DNA of 64,000 bases, from NCBI GenBank assembly GCA_022036555.1, contig CM039140.1:1178001-1242000 (forward strand), in the 5' to 3' direction. A program made the position numbers and the translations under genes. This document shows, in pieces, positions 10,701-22,700 of this stretch (its first letter is position 1; every line of letters starts with the position of its first letter). This DNA comes from Microstegium vimineum. Its lineage: Eukaryota > Streptophyta > Magnoliopsida > Poales > Poaceae. Below the pieces are notes generated by a model that saw only the letters and a program-made list of their open reading frames with translations, was not told the DNA's origin and did not search any database.

Positions 10701-13700
10701 AGGGTTGATTCAATCCCAAGAATTTTTGGGGTCAAAGCCCTTAAACCCAAACGGGGCAAACCCAAAAAGCTCCCCCCATCTTGAAAAGGGAAAAGACCAA
10801 TTTTCTCTTCCAGGCCTAGCAAAAAATGAAAAAATTGTTTGAGAAAACAATTGGGGGGGGGTTCTACCATTTTTAAAAAATATGGCAGGAAAATTTTAAA
10901 AAAAATTTTTGGGGCAGAAATTTCCATCCCTTGGTTTTTTTCCCCCAAAAATTAAAAATTTTTTTTTTATTCTATACCCCCTTTGAAAAAAAATTGCAAT
11001 TTGGCCGGGGGGAAAAAATTAATCCCAAAAAAGGGGAAAATCATCTTTTGGGCTAAAAGAAAAAACTTTTTTTAAAAAACCAAGGGGGGCCATAAAAAAG
11101 GTCTTAAGGAAAAAAACCCTTAAAGGGAAAAGAAAAAATCGGTGAGGGGTTAAAAAAAGGAAAAGGGGGGGCCTTCAAAGGTCTTCAAAGAGGCTTACAA
11201 GGGAGCCGTTTTTGAAAAACTCTGAAAAGGGGGATCCCTTCATTTGGTGAAAACCTTTTTTTGTTATTCAAAAAGGTGGATTTTCAAAATTCCTTTGAAT
11301 TTTCGGGGTTTAAAAAAGGGGGGGGCCCCGGAAAAAAAAATGGGGAATTTCAAGGGTGGAGGAAGCATTGGCGTTGATTTGAATTAAAAAATGGTTTTTA
11401 CTTGCTTTTCTCAAGTTCCCTTTTAAAGGAATTTTTTAGGCAATGATTTGGTTTTTCGTATTTTTGGTTGGGGTGTGGCTTTTTTTGTTTTTTTCTTTCC
11501 CGCATTTTTTTTTTTTGTGAAAATTTTAAAATTGGGTGGGTGTGCTCCTAAAATGGCTGAAGGGGGAAAAAAAAATTGCCCAAAAATTTGGGCCCTTTTG
11601 TTGGGGGGGGGGGCCCCGGGGGGGGGGTTTTTGGAAAAAGTTTGGAAAAAATTCTCCCCCCAGGTTTCCCTTTAACTGGGAGCCAAAGGAAAAAATTAAA
11701 AAAAAATGTAAAACCAGGGAAAAAAATACCGTTTAAAGGGGCCCCTTTTTAAAAAAAAAATGGTTTTTTTTCAACTTTGAAATTTTTTAGGCTTTTTTTT
11801 TAAAAAAAAAAAGGCTTTTTTAAAAAAAAAAGGGGCCCCCCAAAAAAAAAAAAAGAAAATAAAATTTTTTGATCAACCGGGGGGTTTGGGGAAAAACCCC
11901 GTGGGCAAAACGGCCCCGCGGCCACAAAAATGAAAATAGTTTGCTCAAAACTCCCCGGGGGAGCTTTGGTGGAGGGGGAAAGAACTGTCCCAAGGTTGGG
12001 AGGCTGTGAGTTTTCCCTTCGGGGGTTTTTTTTAAAGGAAAACGACTTTTAAAACTTATGACCAAAAAGTTTAAAAAAAAAAATGTTTGGTAAAGAAAAC
12101 CCCTTTCCAAACTGTGTGGGGTTTTCCGCTAGGAAAATTTAAACCCAAAAGGAAAATTAGACCCAAAGTAAATTTATTTACTATGAAAGAGAAAGGTATG
12201 TTTATTTTGAAAAATAACAAAAATTTTTTTTTAAAAAGAAATGTGTTTTGGAGGATGACTACAGGGGGGGGAAATAACAGGAAAAAAATTTGAAAAAAGG
12301 GGTTTAAAACCCCTTTGGGAAGAACCAAATTTTTTTTTCCTTCCCCGTTCACCGCAGACGGATTCCGGGTGAAAAACCTTTTGAAATTTCCCCTAAAAAA
12401 AATAAAATTTCAAATAAAAAATTTTTTAAAGGGGAACAAAAAAACCCCGTGGCCCAAATAGATCCCAGAATTAAAGTAAAGGGTTTTAAAATTATTAAAT
12501 TTTAAAAAAAAAAGAATATATAGGAAGGTGCCCAAAATTTAAAAAAGTGGGGAAATTGAAGGTTTACCCTAAGAAGGGTTTTAATACCCAAGGGTTGGGT
12601 TTAAAATATTCCAAAGGACAAGAAAGTTCAAATTTCAAGGAAATTACCCCGGGATATTGAAAGCAAAACCGGTTTTTCAAATTTTCCCCAAAAAAAGGGG
12701 TTTTTAAAAAATTTTCCCCCTTTTTTAAATTTTAAAATTGTTAGGATTTTAAGGTTAAAGACCGTTCCTAAAGGGGGTTTTTTGGGGGAAAAAATTTTTT
12801 TTGGCCAAAAAATTTTTCAAAAAAAAGGGTTGTGGAAAATTAATAGGTTTGAACAAACCCGAGACAGTGGCAGAAATTTTAAAAACATAAAGGGGTTTTG
12901 GGGAAAAAAAGCAGGACTTTTTTTAGGAAACAAAAAAAAAACATTTTTTACCGAGTAGGAACAGCAAAGGCCCCCCTTGGAACAAGAAACCCCAAAAATT
13001 TTTTGAAAACCCGGGGGGAAAGCCCGGGGGAAAAATTTTAGAAAAAAAGAAAAGGGGGAAAAACGCAAAAAAGGTTTAAAAAAAGCAAAAGAAAAAAAGT
13101 CCCCCCGGCCCGAGCAAGGGGGAAAAAAGGAACCAGGCCCAAGAAAAAAAAAAAAAGAAGGGGGGGTTGCCGGGGGAAAACACCCAATTTTGTCCCAAAG
13201 TTTTGTTACCGGGTTAGAAGTACAAAAGACCGGGGGAACGGAAAAAGTGGGCCGCGGAAAAATTAGTTAAAAAGTCGTTCCCGTGCATGAGGGGGTACGT
13301 TTGCGCTGGGGGAAAAAAAAAAAGGATTTCACCGGGGAACGGGAAAATTGAAAAAACAGGCTACCCCGAAAACGCCGGCCCGGGGGGGCTTGAGAGGTGG
13401 GCAGGGGGTTTTGGGGAAATTTCGGGAGGAAAAATTTAAAAAAAAAAAACGTGCGGGGTTTTAAAAACCCCGGGGGAAATATTCACCAATGTAAGTGGGC
13501 TTGAAAAATTGACTTAAGTTTATTTTAAAAAAATTCATTTTAAAAAAGCTAGAAAAAAAAGTGCACATCCTAAAAAGGCCTTCCCCCCATGTTTGGGAAA
13601 ATAACCCCTTTTTGGGAACATATTTCCCCCTGGGGGAGAAAGAAATTTATTCCAAAAGGGGGTTATGTGTTATTAACGACCCTTTTTTTTTTTTAAAGTA

Positions 13701-16700
13701 AAGACTTTGGGGAATTGAAAAAAAAATTTTTTGAACAAAAAAAAATTAAAATTTTGTTTTAAACAAGGGGGGGAAAATTGTTCCCCCGGCAAGGGCCCCG
13801 GAAGACCCCGTCGGGGTGTCCCCTTGGGGGGGGGCCCCCCAAAGTCAATTAAGGGGGGTTGGGGGGGGGTTGGGACGGAAAACCAAAGGGTTTTTCCCAG
13901 GGCCAAAACACGCCCAAAAGCCCATCGGGGGGGGCCGCGGGGGCCACCGACCGGGGGCACCCCGTGCCACTGGCTGGGGGGCCCCCACCCCCCATCCCAA
14001 AGGATAAAATCCCCCCCCCCCCCGCTCTTCCGTCATTGGCCCCCAAAGGGTTCTCCCCTTTTTCCTTTGTATAACGGTGCTTTTCTCCTCCTATTGCCTT
14101 TTTCCCCATGGGCCGCTTGAATCCTAAAAAAATATTGCAAGGACTGGTGGAAAAAAGAGGTCCCTGGGGTTTTGGACTCCCCCCGGGGGGCTGTTCCCCC
14201 CCCGGGGGGGGTGGAACCCCCGGGCCCCCGGGGGGTGGGGACCCAGTTCCGGGGGGGAGCCAGCAGGCCTTGGGGGCAGGGGGGAGGCCCCCAGGGGAAA
14301 GGCGGGGAATCTGGGGGAACGGGCAAGGGGGTCTTTTTTCCCCTGGCCATGGTGCCTTGCGGGGAACTGGAAGCAAAAAGATTTGATTTTTCCCCCCTTT
14401 TGAATTTTTTTGGGGGATTTTCCCCAAAGGGGCCGACGAGGTTTTCGTTTCCCCCTCTTCCTTAAAAAAAAATATTTTTCAAAAAGAAATTTTTACATGG
14501 GAAAATAAAAGGAAAACGGTTCCCCCGTTGGCGGGGGGGGGGGTTTTAAAAAACCCCCCTTAAAAAACCCCTTTTTGGACGGTTCTTTTTCGCCGGGGGT
14601 TTGGATGGTTTTTTAAATTCTTTTGTTAATTAATTTTTTCTAAAACCGTTTTAAAAGGGAAAGCCAACCCCTTTCCTTTTTTCCTGGCCTTTTTTTCCCG
14701 GGGCAAATTCTTCTAGGTGCTTTTTAAAAAAAAAAAAAAAAAAGGGTTTTGGGGGGGTTTTTTTTTTTAAAAAAAATTTAAAAAATTTTAAAATGGTTTT
14801 ATCTTTTTGCCTTTCCCTTCGGTTTCCCGTTGGCCCCCCTCTGTTTTTCTTTTGACCCACCCCTTTTCCCAAAAATTGGGCTCCCCCGGCAAAACTTCTG
14901 TATAAATTTAGGTCTTTTTTCTTCTTTTCTTCCTTTTTTCTTTTCCCCCAAAAAGAGGAAAACCATCGGGTTTCCCCAACTTTTTTTGTGGGAGATTCCC
15001 AACAAAACAAAAAAGCTGGAAAAAATTTTTTTTAGGGAAACTTTTGGGGGGTTTTTTAAAAAGATTTTTGGGGCCCTTTGAAATTCGCCCCAAATTGCCC
15101 CTCTTTAAACCCCCATGGGGAAGCTTTACCCCCTTTACCCTTTCCCGGGGGGGAAAAAAATAAAAACCCAAATAAGAAATTTGGCTTAAGGGAAACCCAA
15201 AAGGATTTTCTGGGAGCATTTACTGAAAAAAATAACCCCGGGGTTTACAAAAAATTATTAAAGACTGTCTTTGTCCCAAAAAAATTTTTTTTTTTGGAAA
15301 AACCTTTGGTGGTTTTGGGTTTCAGTTTACCGGGTTTTACCAAAAAAAAAATTTAAAAAAAAATTTTTTTTAAAAATTTCCCCAAATTAAATTGAAGGAA
15401 AAGTAAATTTTATAAAAAATTTTTTTCAAATTAATTTTTTTTTTAAAAATTTTTGGCCAAAAAATTTTTTTTTTGAAATCTTTTGCCTTTAAAGCAACAA
15501 TTTTTTTTGTTTCGGAACAAGTGGGACAACCTTAAGAAATTAAAACCTGCCCCAAAAAATTAAAAGGGTTGGGGGTAAAATTTTGGGTTTTTCCCTCGTT
15601 GAAATTTGGTGACCTTTTTCCGAAAAATCTGTCCAAACCCAAATTTAGGGCAAATGTTTCGAAACCCCTCCACCCTGAAGGTAAATTTTTTTGTTGACAA
15701 AAACCCCCCAGTTTAAAAGTGTTAAAATCCTTTTATTTCAAAAAATTAAAAATGTTTTAAACAAATAATTTAAGCAAAATTAAAACCCAAAAATTAAAAG
15801 GGGGCCTTTTGGTCCTTGTAAATTTTTTGGGGTATTCAGGGGGGGAGGGAAAATAAAAAGGGGGGGGGGAAAAAGGGCCCCGATGGGGGGGGAAAAGGAG
15901 GGTGGGTTTGACAATTTGCACGGGAGGTAAAGCGGGGGCCCCCGGGGGGTTTTTTCTTTTTTCCCCGCTAAATTTTTCCGACACGGGATTTAAAGGGCCC
16001 CCCCGGGTAAAAAATGGGTTTGGGCCTACATTGGGTTTTGGGGTTCCTTTTTAAAAGGGGACAAGCCCCGCGAAAAAAATCTCCCCCAACCGGGAAAAAA
16101 TTTTGGGGGGGCCCCCCCCCCAACTTTGCCCTTTTTGGGGCTTTAAAATTTTAAAAAGGGGGGGTGGGGGGGGTCCGTCGTTTCCCCCCAAAAATTTTCC
16201 CCAAAGGCAAAGGATTAAAAGTTTGTTCCCTTTTTTTCCCCCCTTATAAATTAAAACCCCCTTTTTTAGATTCCTTTTAAAAAATTGGGGGGAAAAAAGG
16301 GGGGGGGTCCATTTTCTAAATCTTTTAAATTTGTTTACTTTTAGGGGGGAAAAAAGAATAAAAAGGAAAATTTCCCCCCCCCCCCCCTTTTTTTCTTTTT
16401 TTCAAATCCCCAAATGGATTAGTTAGAATGAACCCCCCTTTTCAGGTTTTTGGGGAGGAAAAACATGTTTTGGGAAAAAACCGGAATTAATTCCGGTGTG
16501 GTAAAGTTTTGTCGCCCCAACCCGGGGGGGGGTTTTAAAAAAATTTTTCTAAATTTATTTTAGAGCGTTTGGGGGGGGGAAATAGGGTAAGAGCCCCAAC
16601 CATTTCTCTCATTTCCATTTTTAAAGGGGTTTTTAAGTGTGTCGACAAAATTTTAGCCCTTTTTTTTAAAAAACCTTTTTTTTTTTTGGGGGGGGCTCGA

Positions 16701-19700
16701 TTTACGGCCGAAGGGGTGTAACTTTAATTTTTTCTTCTCCCACGTTGGGGGTTTTTTCCTTTAAAATCTTCTTTTTGAACCCCCCCAAAACCGTCTAAAT
16801 GCCGGGAACCCAAAAGGTAAGGGTAAAATAAAGATTTAATGGGGTTTTTTGGGGGTTAAGTTTACTTCTCAGGGGAAAAATTATAGAGTTCGGTTAATTG
16901 GGGGTTGTGTGGGTTTTTAAAAACAAAATTTTTAACCCCCCTTTGTGGTGTCACCGGGTAGGGGAAAAATTTTGTGATCCCGTGGTGAAGCCAAAAAACT
17001 GAGGGGTTTTCCAAAAGAACCCCCCCCATGGAAAATATTGGGGCCCAAAATGTCCCTTTTGGGGGTTTTGTCAACCAAAAATATTTATTTTTTCCCAAAA
17101 TGGGTTTTTTTGGGAAAAAAATTATCCTTTTGGTTAAAAATTTATCAAATCCTTTAATAAATTTTATATAAAAATTTTTTTAAAATTGGTTCAATATTTA
17201 AATTTCCTTTGGACCAAAATTTAAAAAAAAAATAATACTATCGAGGAAAACTGGGTCCCCGTGCGTAAAGAGAAATTTGTTGCCCCCCAGACATGTACCC
17301 TTTGGGGGGTTTTAAAAACTTTGTAACGTGTTCATGGTAAAGGGTTTTTTCTGGTTTGGGGACGATCTTTCGAAAACCCAAGGGAAAGGCCCGTTTGGGA
17401 CCCTTTTTCCTCCCGGGGAAGGGAAGGAAGGGGAAAGCCCTTTCCTTGGCCCTTTGGGAATGGGCCCGGAAAAAAAGCTAACCCCGGAATCTTTTTGGGG
17501 GGAAGAACAGGCAAAAAGAATCCCATGGGAAAAATGGAATTTTTTTAACCTTTTTTTTGTGGGTAACTTGGACCTAGTATTGAGGGAAAAACCCCTTTGT
17601 GGCTAATATCGACAATTTGGCCCGATTGAAAACTCCCCGGGGGGGAAAATACCTTATTTGCGCTTTTTTTTGGAAGGAGCCCCCTGTTGGGATTTTAAAG
17701 GTCATGGGGAAAAAATTTTCTTTTTGGGTAGTAGGGCTCAAAAAAACTTACATTAAAAATTTTTTTTTACCTCCCCTTACCCCTTTTTTTTAACGGGGAA
17801 TAAAAATTTTTATTTTCGCGGGGGAAACCCCTTTTGTTCCCCAAATGGTTAATCCATAGAAATTCCCCGGAAAACCAGGGAAAAAAGGATAAAAAATTTG
17901 CTAAGGTCCAGAAGATTCAATTTCCCCCAAAAAAAGGGGCCCCAAAGGGGGATTTAAAAAAAAAACCCCGGGGAAAAAAAAAAAAACCCCCGGGGGGGAA
18001 AAAATAGGGAAAAAAGGGACACAGCCTCCTGGCGAAAGCCTTTCCCTTTCGAAGGTAATTTTTAGTACCCTGTTGGAAAAATACAAAAGAATTTTTTTCC
18101 CGGGGGTTTGGAGGAGTCGGGTTTTGCTCATTCGGGGGGAGGGGGACGCGGCCAATTTTGGGGAAAGGATTGAAAAACTTTATTGGGGCCTCCGAACGGG
18201 TACCCCTTTTTCAAAAACAGCATCAGGGGGCCCCAGATGAAAATCGGGCCCCTTTCCCTCCTTGAGGCTAGTCTCCCCCGGCCCCCCCCTTTTTAAAAAC
18301 AAAAAATTTTTGTCCGCTCCGGGTTTCCTTTCCTAGGGGGTATCGTCCAGGTGGAAAAGGTGAAACACGTTTTCCAGCACCCCGAGGGTCATCGGGAAAA
18401 ATTTTTTCCCAAAAATATCGTTTGGGTTGTTTATGAGATGTTTTAGGTTTTTTTGAATTTTCCCCCCGATGTGCCAAAGGTTGAAGATACATTGGCCCCG
18501 TGTACCACAAGAGGGGGGGGAGAGGGGCCTAGGCCACGAAACGTAGTATAAAAAGGTTCCCCCAAAGGGGGGTTTTTTGGGGTACGCTGGGGTCATCTTG
18601 GGGTTTTGGGTCCTTAAAACAAAGGGCGATTTGGGGTTCTTTTCCCCCGGGGGCCGGGGGCATCGTGGGGGGAAAATCGACTTTATAAAAAAATTTTGAA
18701 GGTATTTCCCTCCTAAATTGGACCCGGAAAAAAAGGGAAAAAACCGGGGTTCACGTATGTGGGGGCCCCAAAAAAAGGGAAAAAGCACAGGGTTTTTTAA
18801 AAAGGGCAAGGGACCTTGAGGGAATGCATTAAAAATTGCCGGCCCCGGCCCCAATTAGTCAAATTTATTGAGGGGCAAATTTTCCCAAAACAAGGCCAAA
18901 GGGTTTGGCAGAACTTTGGGGGTTTGGTCGAGGGGGGAAAGGCACAAAAAACCTTTTGGGGTAAAATTTATAGTTGGCTCTTAGCTCCCCCTTTTAAGGG
19001 ATTTAACCAATTAAAGGTGGCCATTATGGGAACCCCTGGGTCAAAAAACCAAAGGGAGGGCCAAGGGGGTTTTTGAAAAAAATTTTTTTGGAAGTGGGGA
19101 TTATTATATGATCGAAGATTTTGCAGAAAGGAAGAAGAAGGGGAGCCCTTTTAAACCCGGGGTACAAAACCCACCGGGGTGGGTTTTTACTGACATAAAA
19201 AAGATCGGGGGGGTTTGATTTTTTTTAACAAACAAATCCCCCCGGGATTTTTAATGGGGAGGGGGAAAACTACAAAAAAGGGGGATGCCAATTTTTTTAA
19301 TAAAGTAAATCAATTTGTACAAATACCTTTAAATATAGATTTTGGGGGTTGAAATTTTTTTATTCGCTAAAATTTAAAAAAAAAAAAAATGGGAAAACTT
19401 AAAATCCAAAATTTTCCCAGGGGACTTTTCTCCCCGTGAAAAATGTTTACCCGGGGGTCTTTAAAACCCCCGGGAATTTTTCATTTTGTCCCGGGGTATT
19501 TCCCCCCCTTTTAAGCCCCCCTGCCTGTTCTTCCCAATTTCCAAAAGTCCGGGCCCCCTCCCCTTTCCCTTTCCCCCCCCCACGTTGGCCCCCTTTTCGG
19601 CCCCTTCGGGGTTTTGCAGGGCCCAAAAAAATGCTCACTTCAATCCGCCTTTGGGTCAACTGCCGTCTCCGGGGCCCCCCCCCCCCCCGGGGCCCCTGTC

Positions 19701-22700
19701 TTCCCTTTTGGGGGGCCCGCCCCCCGTTCCCCACCCCCCCCGGGGGGCCGGTCACGAGTTGGGTGGCATCTTCCTCGGTTTTTGGTTTTTTTTTCTTGGT
19801 TCCTTTTTCCTTGGCTTGTGTTCCCCCCCTGGGTTCTTTGTGGTTTTTTCGCGGGGGTTTTTTCAAAAATGTTTTGTCTTTTTTTCCTCCTTGTTTGGGG
19901 TCGTTGGGCCGGGGCGTGTGCCCTTGGGGTTTGTTTTGTTCTTTTTCGGAAAATTGGGGGGTTTTCCCCCCCTTTTTTTTTACTTGTCTTTTGGTTTTAA
20001 AGTTTTCCTTCTTTTGTGTTTCGTGGTCTTTTTATACAAAACTTGTTCTTTGTTGCCTTTGAACCCCCCTGCTTTAGTTTGTGGTTAAACCTTACCTTTC
20101 TTTTGCTTGGGGATAAAAAAAGGGTGTTTTTATATTAGGATTTTTTTTTTTTTGGGGGAAAAAAATTTTTTGGAAATTTTGTCTTTTTAAATTAAACTCT
20201 TTCCACTTGCATATTTTTTATTTCCCCCTTTTTATCTTGTTTTTTTTTTGGTATCTTGTTTTTTGTAATTGTTAAAATTATTGGAAAAGTACTTTTTTGT
20301 CTTTTAAGTTTTTAAAACTTGAAAAAAGTTAAATTTTTTTTTTTTTCATTTAAAAAACTTGAACCCCAATACCTGAAGCAGGTTTAAAGTTTTTAAAATT
20401 TATAAACTGTTACCTTTTTTCTTTAATCTTTCTTAAAAAAATTTAACTTAAAAATTTTTTTTTTTGGGGAAATTCCCAACTAAAAATTTTTAAATTACTT
20501 TTTTTCCCTTGTACTTCAGAAAACTTTTTTCCTGTTTCAAATTTTTTATGCTAAAATTGATTTACTTGAAATTTTTTTTTTCCTTTAATAATGTTTCACT
20601 TGGTTAAAATCCATATTTTTTTTTTAATCCCCTTGGTGTACCCCAAAAAAGGTCAGTAGGTTTCCCCTTTAACGTTTTTAGGAAAAAACCCGTTATCTTT
20701 TTTTATTTGTGGGGGTAAATCCTTTTTCTAAACCATTTACGTAAATTAAAGGGAAATTTTTCAATTTTGGGTTTCCCTTTTCTTAAAACTTTTCCTTGTT
20801 TTTTATTTTAAATTATTTTTCTTTATTCCCCCCTTGGTTTAAATTTTTTGATGATATTGGATACCGTAGGGGGGGGTTTTCCAAACCCCCTATTTTGAAC
20901 AATTTTATTTTTTTTGTTTTAATTATCTTTGGTCAAATCCCTTTTAAACTAATTTTTAGTTTTTTAAATGGAGAAGGGGGAAGGGAAACCCTCCCCAAAA
21001 CCCCCCCTTAATATGAGGGGAATTTATTACCCCTTTTAAGCAAAAGAAGGCCCAAAGAAATGATTCCATTCGAACCTGGGGGCGGGGTGAAATTTTTTTT
21101 TCCCAAAAATCCCGGGGTTTTCCCAAATGGCTTGGGAGAATTATGAAAGGAAAATTTCCAAGGTTCTTTCCGGGGTTTACCCGGATTTTTTGGTTTTGGG
21201 AAAAACCCCCTTCCCGGGGCCCCCCCAAAAAAGGGGGGGGAAAAGGGGGGGGCCCGGGGGGGGCCTCGGAAAAAACGAGACCCTTTTGGGGTTTGGGGGG
21301 ACCTCAACCTTGATTCGGTTTAGCAAAGGCGCCTAACAAAAAAGGGGGAAAACCTTTCCATTCCCCCGGGGGAACAAGGGGGAAAAACTTGGGGAAAAAA
21401 ATTAAATTTTAAAAGTTTGATTTTGGGTCGGGGTTGGGGATAGGGGCAATTTCCCCTTTCCCCCTTGAGGGGGGCCCCCGTTCGGGGAAAAAAATTTTTG
21501 GGGCCCAGGGGATCCCTCCCCCAAAAAATATGCCTACAAATGGGGGGGTAAAAACCCGGGGGTTTGGGGGGGAAAAGGGACGGCCCCCCCTGAGCCCAAA
21601 AGGGGGGTGGGGGCCCCAAAGGCCTTAACCCCCATTCATAGTTTCCCCCCCTTTTAAAGGGGTTTTTTTTTTTTTTTGTTTAAAAATCCTTTTTTCTGGG
21701 TTTTTCGGGCCCGGAAGTTTTTTAATTTTCCGGGGGGGTTCCAGGGGTTGAGGGGGAAATTTATTACAAAGAACTTTTGAAAATTAGGGGCAAGGGGGGT
21801 TTTTTTTACGGAAAAAAGGAATGGTTTTTTCCCAAAGTTTGGGAATTTTTCCATTGGGAGGGTTTTATAGGGGTTTACCCCTTAGGGCTTGGTTGAAGCC
21901 TAGTGTATCAATGTTTTGAAAGGCACTACATTTTTTTCAAGTTTCCCGTTTATGTAATTCATTTTTTGCTAATTTGGAATGACTATTTGGGTTCTCCAGG
22001 GGAACAACAAAAGCATTGGGTTACCTTTTTTTCTTTTAATGTTTTGGAAATTTTCAGGGTCCTGGAACGGATAAAAAAAAAAACCCCGAGAAAAAGGAAA
22101 AAAACTTGAGGGGAAAAGGGTGGGGCAGGGTAAAATTTTGTAAGTTAATCAAAGGGGTTTGGTCCGGATTGGTAAAGGGAATAGGAAACTTCTTAGTCCA
22201 AAAAGGGGGATAACCCTTTTTAAAAAAAATTTGTTGTTCACGTGAGTAACGGTAAGGTTGGGTTCTTTCCTTTAAACCCAGAGGAAGGGGTTTGGGTTTT
22301 AGGCAAAAAAAACCCCAAGCTTAAAATTGTAAAGGAAAAAAAATTTTTTTTCCTTTTTTTTGATTAAACCTGCAATTATTTAAATTTTTCAGGGCCCTTT
22401 TAAAGGTTTGAAAGGGGGCCAAACCCTGGGCTTTTTTTCAAAATAAAAAAAATCCCCTTCCCTATTTTGTAATTGAAATTCTTGTGCTTTTTTTTAAAAT
22501 TTTTTTTAAATTTTCACGGGGACCCAAAAAGGTTATAAATTCGAAAAACCCCGGGCTGGGGGGGTTCTCAAAAAAAAAAAAGGGGAAAAATTTTTTTGGT
22601 AAAATAAAAAATCCTTTAAAAGGTTTCCAAAAATTTTAATTCCATGGAGAAAATGGTTCTGGGGAAAAAATTTTTGAAAATTTTTTGAAAATAGGGGCAA

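Noticed and set aside
16481..16496. Palindrome CCGGAATTAATTCCGG near the centre of the corrupted region
   Set aside because: Tempting as the fold point, but flanks do not mirror at close range and the sequence is unreliable; the symmetry estimate (about 16.6 kb) is only approximate.
8254..21619. Dozens of 60-208 codon open frames rich in Pro, Gly, Phe and Lys
   Set aside because: They lie in homopolymer-corrupted sequence that tracks 47.9-57 kb; compositions such as long Gly or Pro runs are artefacts.
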